A stretch of DNA of 64,000 nucleotides, from NCBI GenBank assembly GCA_907163375.1, contig CAJQUW010001718.1:248001-312000 (forward strand). The letters are read 5' to 3'. This document shows positions 48,463 through 59,599 of the stretch, in pieces. Below the pieces are notes generated by a model that saw nothing but the letters and a program-made list of their open reading frames with translations, made no database searches and was not told the origin of the DNA. A program made the position numbers and the translations under genes. This DNA comes from Prostheceraeus crozeri (taxonomy: Eukaryota > Platyhelminthes > Polycladida > Euryleptidae). Numbering within the stretch: the stretch's first letter is position 1; each line of letters starts with the position of its first letter.

Positions 48463-48896
48463 CACTGTAAACCGCAAACCGACAATTATCCTATACAAAA
48501 TTACTGACAAAATCAACCGATGATTGTCACCTCCAATATCCAGTGATATCCGACGAATTTGTAGGTTCTCCACCGACATCGAAACAGATGCTTTGTATGC
48601 AAATTAACTAAACAAAAACTGTTGAATATTGATTGATTTTTTCGATTAGTGATTCCTTGATTTTTGTGCAATCTGTATTATTGTGTGGCAAAACCATGAT
48701 TTATTTTGACACAATTTAATAAACTACCTACATTTTTGATAAAATTTAAGCTATAATTCATTGCTATTTATTTTGCCGCTTTTTGTCAGATATTGTAAGT
48801 GTTCAGTGTCAATCATCCTACAAGAACTAGCAATGACCGACAAAATAGATTTTGTAGGATAAATGTCTGTCAATTGTCAGTCAACGGTTTACAGTG
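48463..48896. mobile_element. 434-bp MITE with CACTGTAAACCG ends
   Basis: Terminal CACTGTAAACCG and CGGTTTACAGTG are perfect inverted repeats. Similarity continues inward for about 60 bp (GACAATTATCCTATACAAAAT on the left has a counterpart ATTTATCCTACAAAATC in the right end read in reverse). No coding capacity. Target duplication not resolved. Confidence 0.7.
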
Positions 48897-49139
48897 TGAC
48901 AAAGTTTAAAAGACAAACAAAAATAAGACACTTACATAAATGAGTAGAATGAGCCATTTACAGTACTTTATAAAAAAATCACGAAAACAAACGCTTTTGT
49001 TAATGGACGCTTCAGTTCACAAGGATTTCTGGTTCTTTCACTGACTCGTTCATTGACAAATGATCTCAAGGGATGCGATGCAGACAACAAAACATTCTTG
49101 AACATTCATTGACACATTAAATCTCCTGCTGAGAATAAT

Positions 49140-50640
49140 GATGTTTCATGAATGTCTTCACCGATGATTTTGTATATCCTTCTCTCGACACTGGACAACT
49201 TCCTGCGAGGATAGTCAGGGATACTACAAAATGTGCTGCAACCATGCAACAGGATAGGTCATATAAATAAGCAGTATGCTTTGAACATCAGGGAGGCGGG
49301 ACATCCAGACCTATTAAGTTGCAATATAAGATCTCTTTGACGCCTTTTTAACAATATATTCGATATGACTATTCCATTTTAGATTTCGAGAAAAAACACT
49401 GCTAAGATGATCAACAGTTTGCAGAACAGAATTTTTGGGAAAGTTGACTGCAGCTGTATGTAACAGGGATGCGGAGTCGGAGTCCTATCAAATGATAGGA
49501 CTCCGGACTCCGGCCTATAACTAGACCCGAAATATAATACAAGCAAATTATTTATCCTCGTACATAGCTGTCACTATCTTGATGTCAACTTTCTCCGTCA
49601 AACAAAAGTACAGAGACAGCAGTGCATGCAAATCTTGTAATTATTGAGGGAATGAACCGCAATAGTGAAAAAAGGATTGTCTTTTCACTTAGTGATTTAG
49701 TACAGAAGACAAGCCTTCCTAGCCGCGATCACACCTACGCACCAAAGGTCATATCGGAGACAAAAATGAAATATCAGTTTGTTTGAGAACATTACATCTT
49801 ACCCTCACGTTAATCGTGTGTGATCTCTCCTACAAAGCGCATATTAAAATCGAAAGTGTACTCATAATTTTTGTAGAAAGATGGGGATTTTCGTGTCTGG
49901 TAGAGACTGGAGAAAAACCGTGTGAAGCACACATCAACAAAATGGGAGGAGCCGAGTCGCATGCATCCAACTTAAAGCGACATTTGATGGACTCTGATAC
50001 AGCAGTGATCGCTAAAAATAGGTTCAGGTAAGCCTATAATGATCTATGATGCATGTTACCAGTTGATTTAAAAAATCTTGGCTATATATACTTGCCACCC
50101 GGAGTCGGAGTCCTATCAAAATGATAGGACTCCGCATCCCTGGTATGTAATGATGTTTTGGTGACAATGTCCATAAGATGACACTTTGATGAGTTCACAC
50201 TTAAGCCATACTGTTGAGTCCACTGGAAAATGTTGCTATGTTCCATCTGCAAATTGTCTTCAGAATTATTTCGCACAAAATGCAGCACAATGAAGTCATT
50301 CGCGTATTTGAGATACAGTCAATTTTCACACTTGGCTGACATTGTGTCCATTACTAACGCAAATAACATTGGATCAATAGCGCTTCCTTGAGCAATACCA
50401 CGAGATATATTTTCCCATGAAGAAGCATTGCCATTTTCCAACACTCTCTGTTGCCTGTCTGTCAAATAACTAAAAAGGCACACAATGAGTCTAGAGACTA
50501 GTCTGAGATTGATGCAAACGCCAATGATGGTGGAATGTAGAAGTCTATCAAACGCCTTCGTCAAGTCCACTGTTGCAACACGAACCGCTCCTGAACAATG
50601 GTTGAGATCCTTTAAAATGTACAAGTATATTATAGCAGTA
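49140..50640 (-). mobile_element. CR1-type LINE reverse transcriptase, interrupted by hAT
   Basis: Minus-strand pieces in order: VATVDLTKAFDRLLHSTII with the motif-A aspartate, SYLTDRQQRVLENG, ISRGIAQGSAIDPMLFALVM (50,319-50,624), FQWTQQYGLSVNSSKCHLM (50,150-50,240). On the other side of the hAT element come VFSRNLKWNSHIEYIVKKAS (about 49,330-49,420) and LSSVERRIYKIIG. The reading resumes in the LINE's proper order across the insertion. Truncated at both ends and broken by frame changes. Confidence 0.88.
49464..50142 (+). mobile_element. hAT element with BED-finger remnant and perfect target duplication
   Basis: Flanking GTATGTAA occurs at 49,456-49,463 and 50,143-50,150. The left end is CAGGGATGCGGAGTCGGAG and the right end in reverse is CAGGGATGCGGAGTCCTATC. 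Each terminus also carries a small palindrome, CCTATCAAATGATAGG on the left and CCTATCAAAATGATAGG on the right. Inside, the plus frame 49,783-50,031 contains EAHINKMGGAESHASNLKRH, the His-rich end of a BED zinc finger, the DNA-binding part of hAT transposases. The rest of the transposase is deleted. It splits a LINE. Confidence 0.92.
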
Positions 50641-50834
50641 TAATTATCATAAGCCTTATAGTCATGTAAATAATTCGAATATTCTTTTGATTTTATTGAG
50701 TTTGATCAATTAATTCCCAGTATAGTGGTAGCTCAAGTGATCTCTGACAGTGAAGTCGAGGTCAAGTCAGTTCAAGCTGCGCATCTGATTACATGAAATC
50801 ACTTAGTGAAAATAAGTAAACCCATAGGGGCCAA

Positions 50835-51148
50835 TTGTTCTTCTACGGTGTACATGTGACGTGTACATGTTTAGAAGACGATGAAATAATTCATATACAC
50901 TCCAGTCTTGCTGCTTGTAACACTGTGCAATTGACTGTCTCATCGCATTTATTTGGATTGTTTAAGGAGTTGCACGCAGCCTTTTTAACTTGGACGGGAC
51001 TTCGAGTGAAAAATAGACCATTGCACATCTCTGTGTTGAATGCGTATAACTCGCGCATGAGAAGAATAATAGTAATGATGTCAAAAATGCATTTGTATCT
51101 TGTAAGCTGCCAATGTGGTCACAACAATATACTGCACACCCCAGCTGT
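50835..51148 (+). CDS. Unknown open frame up to the nested insertion
   Basis: An ATG at 50,835 opens a frame of about 105 codons that runs into the first 256-bp element. If the whole nested insertion and one copy of the 8-bp target are left out of the reading, the frame continues in phase into 51,941-52,148, giving about 174 codons in all. The sequence has a cysteine-containing stretch (SCQCGHNN) and a basic C-terminal part (RGKRKKRFDNSF) but no family I recognise. It could be a host exon, an older element or chance. Confidence 0.2.
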
Positions 51149-51199
51149 CATAGAAATTGATAACAATAAAACCTCTAGAATGGAAATTACGCTTCATGC

Positions 51200-51719
51200 C
51201 ATAGAAATCGACAACAATAAAACCTCTAGAACGGAGGTTAAGCTTCATGCAATACACAATAGTGGCACATAAATCGCACGCATTTTCACTTAGATGCACC
51301 CATAGAAATCGACAACAATAAAATCTCTAGAAAGGAAGTAAAGTTTCATACAATGCACAATAGTGGCACAAAAATCGCACGCAGTTTCACTTAGATACTC
51401 TTGTCAACGACTATATCATTGGTTTAGAAACAGTCACATGTGCAATTCTAAACTTTTCATTGGTGGTTCATGCCCCAACTTAGTTCCCCCGGATGTGCCG
51501 CGACCTTGAGTCAATTTCCATTCTAGTCAACTTCAGATAAACAATCTATTTCTATGGATGCACCTGTCAACGTCTGCATCATTGGGTTCGAATCAGTCAC
51601 ATGAGTAAATCAAAGCTTTTCATTGGTTATTCATGCCCCAACTTAGTTCCCCCGGATGTGCCGCGACCTTGAGTCAATTTCCATTCTAGTCAATTTCAGT
51701 TAAACAATCTATTTCTATG
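51200..51719. mobile_element. 256-bp MITE, middle copy of the nest
   Basis: Inserted at base 51 of the outer copy, with perfect target duplication CTTCATGC at 51,192-51,199 and 51,720-51,727. Terminal sequences CATAGAAATCGACAACAATA and AACAATCTATTTCTATG. Excluding the inner copy and its duplicated target, the length is again 256 bp. Confidence 0.95.
51301..51556. mobile_element. 256-bp MITE, innermost and youngest copy
   Basis: An uninterrupted 256-bp unit inserted at base 101 of the middle copy, with perfect target duplication GATGCACC at 51,293-51,300 and 51,557-51,564. It carries the family core CCCCAACTTAGTTCCCCCGG and TGTGCCGCGACCTTGAG near its right end. No coding capacity. Confidence 0.95.
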
Positions 51720-51940
51720 CTTCATGCAATACACAATAGTGGCACATAAATCGCACGCATTTTCACTTAGATGCACCTGCCAATGTCTGTATGATTGGGT
51801 TAGAATCAGTCACATGAGTAAATCGAAGCTTTTAATTGGTGGTTCATACCCCAACTTAGTTCCCCCGGATGTGCCGCGACCTTGAGTCAATTTCCATTCT
51901 AGCGAACTTCAGATAAACAGTTTATTTCTATGCCCGCTGT

Positions 51941-54441
51941 AGCTGTATGTCAGTTGCATGATGCTCACCGAGATCAGCTCATTCCACTGTCACCATCTCC
52001 TGGACAAAACCTATTGTCTAATATAGCAATTGCTGCACGCGGCAAGCGAAAGAAGAGATTCGATAATTCATTCAATGCCTCAGTGAGACATGTTCTTGGC
52101 ACAGCTGAGAATCGGGCCAAGAGAGAAAAAACATTTAAACTCTCATAAAACAAGAAAACTTAGTCAAATTACTATTGCTTTCATTGAAAAAAGTTCATTG
52201 ATTAACTACAGGAAATATGCAAAGCATTACTGTTTGAAAGATGAATGCACATGTACACTGTACATGAGTACTAGCATTTGTACAACGATAACGTGTAAGC
52301 TGTCGTTGACGGACGAGGAGTAGCAGCCGACAATTGGGTTGGGTATACTGTTCGATATTGGCATGCCATATCACTAAAGTGGATAAATCAGGAATCATAA
52401 AGGGTATTGATCTTAGTGAGCTGCACTAACGTGTAAATAAATCTTTACAATGAAAATCAAAGCAACTCATGAGCTATTGAAAGGTTCATGTGCATAGCAC
52501 ATTAACATTTACAAAGCGGCTGCAGGTTACCCATGATGATGTCAGAGCAGGCGACAATTTGATGAGGTATACTGCATGTACTAGTAAGTGAACAAAATTA
52601 AGGATTTCGCAGAAAAGCTTCACTCTTCTTTATCATAACTCTTCGGCAGAGGTCGCATGATTCGGAATCAGAGCATTCGAGCGAGCGTCTGATAAAAGAG
52701 AGCGAGAGGGCTTTCTGGCGCTCATCTACGAGCGATGGATTTAATGATGGATTGATGAGAATGAGTGAGCGAGTAAGATTTCAAAGTGGTGAGCTAGTGC
52801 CATTTTTTCGGCACAAACGGGTGACACTCAGTTTTAGAAATAAGCACGCTAACTTTTCTGACTAGTTTAGTATCAATTTGAAGTTAGCCAAGAACGCCTT
52901 CCCTCCGTTTCTCAATCTGATTGTGATACGATGAGTCGAATGACGAATAGTATGAATCCTCAAAGTGAATTCTTTGCGAACGAGCAAAGAATTTCCTAAA
53001 TGAACAAGCGTTCTGCAATCCGCTCATTGAACAAAGAACGATTGAGAGCTATAAGTTGAATATAATTTTAGCGATCGAGCGTTGTAAATCGTTTAGCTCG
53101 AATAGCCCGTTTGAAACACATTGTTCGCTTGCCAAGGAGCTCTGCTCGAAACGTCGATGAAGACCAGGAAAATGCGGAGACCGCCATGCGTCGGTTGCCG
53201 ACTGTGCCAATCAAGTAGGGCTGGGGCGCGACTTTTCCAACAGTCACCTATTCGTCGCCGATCAAAGAGGCCACTACGCCTCCACATCTCTGCAGCAAAG
53301 TACATGAAGTAAACATATTTTTCTTCTCAGCTGTAAATTAAATCGTTATAAAACTCTATCATCATTATAAAGTTGCATTTTGCATTCAATTCCGTTGGTC
53401 GCTCCACTTGACAATACTGTGAATTAATTCTACCGGTTATGTTATCATGTTTTCTGAAACTAGAATTCATTTCTGGACAAGTAGATGTACTACAGCAGCC
53501 TATATAGTTGTAGATATCTTGAAATATAAATGAAAGTGATCACCATGCGACTGTCGAAAGCTTATCGAATATTTTTCAAATGTCAAACCTCCTCAGACAA
53601 AGCGAACCGAACTATTGCCAATGCATGTCTAAGATTTTATCGAAATTTCCGCAATACAGCTTAATAAGCATTTTCATACGAAACTTCTCGTGTAAACAAA
53701 TAATGCACTTTTGCACTACTTCCCCACACGAAGAAAACTCAAGATGTTCCGAATTATTAAATTCAGTCATGTGTGAACATGCAAATACCATGATCCTCAG
53801 GATTCATTATAATGACGCTGCATCACAAGCTACTAGTATCAGAAAATTAACTCGACACATACTTAAAGTGCATTAGAAAGTGTTTCCCCATTGACATGCA
53901 CTAGCTAAGGATGATGCATGCGTCTTGCCCGACGGATGCGTTCTTCATATCACAAAGGAATTGCAGGAACATTCATTGTAGGAACTACATTTATGTGTAG
54001 TAACAAATCTATCCCAGTGTTTTTAGTCACTTGTTTTTTCAAAAAGATAAATAGAAGAGCAATGTGAGAGTATGTACACATGCAGACGTTCCGTGACTCT
54101 GTCGCAGCCTCAATGCCAGAAAAAGAAGCGTGAGAGTCCACTTGTACTTATACATGCTTTTAATATGTGAAGTGTTGAATATAGGCTTGATGAAAACTTT
54201 TGACCGATTGAAATTTAATTCTATTTCTTTTGTTTTTAGACCAATTAATTGCATATTTTGTTCTTGTGTTTGCAATATAAATACAATCCTAAATTCATCA
54301 TGTTAGTCTGATATGATTGCTTTTCCAGTTCTTCAGCTATCTAGTTCAATATTCATCAAATTTGTGCAGAATATCGGTCCAGGGTATTATTGTTTTTGAT
54401 ACATGCAGGATAGAGACCATCACTTGAACAAAGGAGAGCGA
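51941..54441. other. No firm gene; one hammerhead-like fragment
   Basis: The first 208 bp continue the unknown open frame described at 50,835-51,148. From 52,650 to 53,110 there are many GAGCGA/AACGAGC-type motifs. At 53,126-53,150, GGAGCTCTGCTCGAAACGTC has the stem II, GAAA and CGTC of a retroelement hammerhead, but the CTGANGA box is replaced. No other feature recognised. Confidence 0.35.
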
Positions 54442-55087
54442 TCAATCACAATTCCAATGAAACATATTCAACTCCAAATAAATGAAGTGAAATTGTCTCT
54501 TCCATTCATCGTAATTCGATAAATGCTCAAAATAATCATCATCCGTATCAAATGATGCATCTCTGCGACTCTGACATCGCCATGATGGCATTATGAAAGC
54601 TTTCCAGTAGAAATGTCTGTCTTTTGATTCAAAACAATGATTTATTGATTGCTGCCATAAGATCGTCTGCATCTGTGAAGGATTGATTTCGTAACGAATT
54701 CTTTATCGGAGAAAACAAGTAGGCTAATAGTCAGATGGAGATATGCCCGGAAAATAAAGAGGATGGCTCAGTACAGAAAGTCCGATTTCAAACAGCTTCT
54801 TCTTTGCTTCTGAAGACGTGTATAAGTCCCTTCTCATGTGCAGAAGTTTTCATCTTTTCAAGCTCCTTACAATGAATAAAATATCCTACGCGCTGTTCCG
54901 CGGACAAAGCATTAATATCAATAATGCCACGAGCGTCCCATAAAATGATGACCATGTTCTTCTTGCTGGTCATTGAATTATGAGGCAAAGATGTTCCTGT
55001 TTCTTCACCGTGATCATCGCTGATATTCCTGCAGATGCCACAGGTGAACGTAATCCGGATTAACAGGTAAATTGAATCAGCTTTCAA
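54442..55087 (-). mobile_element. Mariner-like transposase, C-terminal half (relic)
   Basis: On the minus strand, KNMVIILWDARGIIDINAL matches the WWDxxGIIxxExL block around the first or second catalytic region. Then SPIKNSLRNQSFTDADDL corresponds to the LKxxLxGxxFxxxxDL block. Finally FYWKAFIMPSWRCQSRRDAS, DTDDDYFEHLSNYDE matches the FYxxGxxxLxxRWxKCIxxxGDYFEHL end. At least two frame changes separate the pieces. Terminal inverted repeats were not found. Confidence 0.75.
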
Positions 55088-56485
55088 GCGTCTTCTCTAC
55101 CAAGGTTCATCACAACTAAAAGGTTGCTCAGAAAATGATAACAATAAGTGGTTTAATTGCACGAGATTCACGTTCATGTAAGTTATGCATGTATAGTAAA
55201 ACAAATTCACATTCAAAATTCGAAATTTCTAATCATGCACCAAATGCTTCCTTTAGGATACTAGCATCATTGTTCATTGACCATATGACTAAGAAGAATT
55301 ACGTGATTAAAATTATCATTATACTAAATAGTAAAGCTATCTGACGCAAACTTCACTAATTTCAAACTAAAGTGCTGATACAGTAAAGAAGTAATGGCAT
55401 CAGATTAATACGAAGAATGTAAGATTGCGTTTACACAGGTATTTTGTGGACATACAGTAATATGTAATTTATAGATTGAAAAAGAAAAGAATCAGAATCA
55501 AATTTCTATCGCTCAACACTTTTTCATCAAGCTCACAAATCTGCAAAGTGCACGGCCCCCCACTTCACTGCTTCTGTCAGAAATGCACGCCGCAATTATG
55601 GCACATCGCCATCCTGTGACGACACATCGCTGCCGGGTCCGACAAGACACTAACGTGTTGTGATCGTCACGGTACTTCGGCATCGGCCAGATAACATTTT
55701 ACGAAGAGGAATTTATGTACTTTCTTTGCTTTTATTTCATGCGATATCTCAACCTTCTATACTGATATTCTTGTCTGTCTGTAAGGTCAGTCATGATGAA
55801 TTCAAAAATAATCTCTTCCCATTTAACGAACGCTTGTGTTTATTGCAGAATAAATTTACCCGACCCACATCATCTACAAAGATTATGTCGAGGGTTACAG
55901 ACTGCTGCTATATAAGAGGATTTATATGCAGATTAGTCAGTGAAAGCAGCTCATCTGCTAGGTTTATGCCGTCTGTTTAGTTGTGGCATGTTCGTCGCAA
56001 GATAGGGGAATTCAGCCACCCTAGCAGTAATCGCTGTTTGCTGTTGTTCAATGATTTTGTAGTTGACATTGTCATGGTCATCACTTTATCAATCACTCAT
56101 CAACCTTCTTTATCACTTAAACACAAAAACAAAAAGAATCATAACCATCATATAATTAAATGAAATAATTAAAGCCTTGAAGAGATTTATAAATTAAATC
56201 ACGTTACTTGCGCATAGAGTAGTAGTACTTAATGATACAACATTTTGCGGGAGAATTTCATTCCTGCTGCTGATATTTGCTTTCATTTTGCCGCCACTAC
56301 ATCATCAGGAATACTTTTTGAGCAAAACAGTTCATTCGAACAATTGGGTGCAAAGTAGGGTGAGTGAGCCAGGATTCGAGCTGTTTATTATTGAATGATT
56401 TATTTCAAATGATTGGAATTAACTTATCCTGACTGGTCAAGATGACAATGCCAGAATGACAAAAAAGAAACATGGCCGTGGTGAA
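55088..56485. other. No gene seen
   Basis: Frame 55,660-55,980 (106 codons, plus) has no motif I recognise. No repeat termini. Confidence 0.4.
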
Positions 56486-57770
56486 CAGAGTTGGAAAAGT
56501 CGAAATTGGAATTAATTCCGACCCGGAATTAATTCCATTTTTCGTCGGAATTGGAATTGGAATTGACGATATTTAAATCTACTGGAATTGGAATTGGAAT
56601 TGACCTTGATAAACCTCAATTCTACTTTTTCGATAGACCTGTGATAAATCTATTTGTACAAAAATTGAAATCACAGTATTCGGCCGTTGTGTTAACTGCA
56701 CGCAGAGATAAGAGAGAGAGAGAGATAGATCGACAGAGCTAGTTTTATTCTATTGTTGAATAAAGAGTGCTAATTGTGACTTTGATGGGCCTACAGCCCC
56801 CGGACAATGTTAATTCAGCAATTAAGCAAACAATGAAAAGATAATCATCTTTGTTCAATCTGTTATTCAGTTATTTATCATGTAAGATATCATGTAATTA
56901 ATCAAAATAAAACAATTGTAGAATTTAGTTATTGATTGGATAAGCGCAAAAATTGGAGATTAACTTAATTGTTGTACACACGAAAAACAATCGGTTTGGA
57001 AAGAGGAAAATTAACCCTGCATTAAAGGGCAGCCTGTCAGTTCAAATCACAATATAGACAGTGTCAACAAATTATTCTAATAATTAATGATTCAATTAAA
57101 ATGGCAATGACATGAAATATTATTCAACTTCCAATCACAACAATTGACAATATTTATTTTCAAGACTATAGTTATACAAATACGATACTCAACGATAAAA
57201 GAAAAACTTTAAACTTGCAGTCCACTTCTTGATGTTGAATTCACTTCAATTCGATCGGACTCACTTATACCAAAATAATATCATAAATATCATGAATATC
57301 AGTGTCATTTATACCGTCAATCTTCAATCGCGCTCGCTGACGTGTTGCCGCATACGCTACTGTGTTGTTGTTCGCTGGTAGGCAGTTGTATAGTTGTTAC
57401 TTCTGTAGTCAAGTTACACCGCGAGAGCCCGGAGTTCTTCTAACATCTACTGAAGATGTCGTATGTGTTGTTGTTGGTAGTTGTTGTTTCAATTTCTCAT
57501 CGTCTCTAATTTATGCAAATGTTTGACACTTGACGATAAATCCACTTTCTTTTGAAAATTGAAAGAGTTTCCTTTAATCTCTGCTCGTTAGCTTTCGACC
57601 CGACCACATTTCGTTCTTATCACGGAATTTTTAATCTCCTTTTTTAACATGGACCATTAATCAGTTTTCATGATATCATTTTTATCGTCGTTTTTTCTTT
57701 CATTAACAATCACGTTATTCCCACATTGAATTTCTTTCTTCTGTCAGTTTATTAATAGATTTATTCGCAT

Positions 57771-57794
57771 CTCTCTCTCTCTCTCTCTCTCTCT
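57771..57794. repeat. (CT)n microsatellite split by an element
   Basis: Twelve CT units here and seven more at 58,833-58,847 on the far side of the CATAGAA element. They were probably one tract before the insertion. Confidence 0.9.
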
Positions 57795-58832
57795 CATAGA
57801 AGTAGATAATAGTACACTAGAATGGAAGTTTGATATCTTGCCTATGGTCAATGATGGCACATGGAAAAATCTATGGTTTGTAGATCAGATTCGATCTAAA
57901 ACATTGATTCATAGTCAAACTATTTGCCAAGTTGGTTGTGGAAGTTGTTGGCAGCAAATTAATGCAGGATTTTTATGAAGATAATATTAAGTGAAATGGT
58001 GGCGTTGATTCATGTGGCTTGCCTACTATTCCCTGGGCTGGTATATTGTATCGATTTGCAGCAGTCATTAACAACTATTTTTCAAAATTCGAATTAAAAA
58101 TAGGTCCACAAAGTCATAATTGAAAGTGGGCGATGCACTGGTTGTAAGAATATCTCAAGAATTCAATAGAAAAAATTCTAATTATAGGATGATTTCTCCT
58201 TCATACGGTTAAGAAACCTAGCGCTTTTGTCGAATAAACACATTGAAAGCTTCTTCACCGACAATAATTTCTCAGATAAGTGAATAGTCGCTGGAACTTT
58301 TCAATTAATCATTAAATGACACATGTGATATATTGTGATGATATTTTGGAAGCTGATATTCGAAAGCATGTAAAGATTTTGAAAATTGTTCAAATATAGT
58401 GAACAGGGGAACCCTTTCAAGTAAAATGAATACTCTGAGATTTCTTGACCTCTGATTTCAAGCTGGAGCAATGTACATGTATGTTCTGTAAATCGACATT
58501 GCAAGTTGCATATGTGACTGATAATACTCTTGATTGATTATAGGAGCGATATTTCAAAATGATGAACGTACAGAACGTTTTAAAGGATTTCTTTCTATGT
58601 CATCCTGTTGCCGCAGTATTTTATAATTCACTATTGCTTTTGTGTATAATCTTTGGACAAGGGGCAGCAATCCAGATCACAATTTGGCTTGATAAATATA
58701 AATACAAATAAGAAAACATGAAAACCAGCTCGCACAATTTGCGTTTTCCCCCAACTTAGCTCCCCCGGCGTGTGCCATAATTTTCATGCAATTTCCATTC
58801 TAGGACTTTCGATGGTACTGTTAATTTCTATG
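57795..58832. mobile_element. 1,038-bp relative of the 256-bp MITE family
   Basis: Starts CATAGAAGTAGATAATAGTA with CTAGAATGGAAGTTTG further in, and ends with CAATTTCCATTCTAGGAC and TTAATTTCTATG. Near the right end it has CCCCCAACTTAGCTCCCCCG, the core shared with the 256-bp copies at 51 kb. Flanks are CTCTCTCT on both sides, consistent with an 8-bp duplication inside a CT tract. The internal part is unrelated to the short copies and has no recognisable transposase, so it may be a longer deletion derivative. Confidence 0.82.
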
Positions 58833-59239
58833 CTCTCTCTCTCTCTCAGCGTTTGATTCTTTGCTGACCGTTAATTTTCTTTTCTCTTTTTCACAAGATG
58901 TTGAATATCTCGTTTACGAAACGAAAATGGCGTAGGCTGACCGGCTACATACATACATGTACATGTACACAAGAAATGTGAACTATGAGCATGAGAACGC
59001 ACATAGGAACGACGCAGGGAACGGCACACAGGAATAACGAGGATAGGATACGGGCACATGGGTTGGATTGAAGCGAGGAAACTTTAGATACATTAACATA
59101 TACGCGCCATGCAATTATCGGAATTGGAATTGGAATTGAATTGAACTGGTTCGACTGGAATTGGAATTGAAATTTCTGCTCTGGAATTGGAATTGGAATT
59201 AAAAAATTTCAGTGGAATTTTTCCAGCTCTGGTGGTGAA

Positions 59240-59599
59240 TCACATACATCTATGGTGATTAGCGCTCTCTATGAGCAGCATCACTTGTAAATCATTAATA
59301 AGAAAATAGAATCAGTAAGAATTTAAGTACAAATTACCGTGAAAAAGAGTCCTCATAGTTTTGAATCTTAGAATTATGGGAAAAGTCAGGTTAGTGCACT
59401 TCGAATGAACAATAATATACAATAGAAACTCAATAAATATTTAATAAGTGTAGCCCTGAAAAGTGCTGTTGAAAGCGTTCACGCCGGTCATCGGGTAATA
59501 TAAAAGAAAAAAATAATACTTAGATGGCGTACCGAACAATAAAACATATTTACAATCTTTATACAAGACATACCAGAAAAGAATAAACATAGAAGGGGT
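59240..59599. other. No gene seen
   Basis: Unremarkable sequence between the hAT-like element and the PLE-type relic. Confidence 0.4.

Larger units (their letters stand above)
51149..51932. mobile_element. 256-bp MITE, outermost copy of a three-deep nest
   Basis: Starts CATAGAAATTGATAACAATA and ends AACAGTTTATTTCTATG. The flanks CCAGCTGT (51,141-51,148) and CCCGCTGT (51,933-51,940) agree at 7 of 8 bases. With the inner copies and their 8-bp duplication removed, its own length is 256 bp. Near both ends CTAGAATGGAA and TTCCATTCTAG form part of the inverted repeat. The 8-bp duplication fits the hAT or P superfamilies. This copy is the oldest of the three. Confidence 0.92.
56486..59231. mobile_element. 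2.7-kb hAT-like element with GGAATT arrays at both ends
   Basis: The left end CAGAGTTGGAAAAGTC and right end in reverse CAGAGCTGGAAAAATTCC are flanked by identical GTGGTGAA (56,478-56,485 and 59,232-59,239). Just inside each end are runs of GGAATTGGAATTGGAATTG (56,500-56,610 and 59,115-59,215), likely subterminal binding sites for the transposase. Despite its size no transposase frame is recognisable. About 1 kb of its length is a second element at 57,795-58,832. Confidence 0.85.

Noticed and set aside
51583-51600. B-box-like GGGTTCGAATC
   Set aside because: It is internal to the 256-bp MITE, with no A box or tRNA structure.
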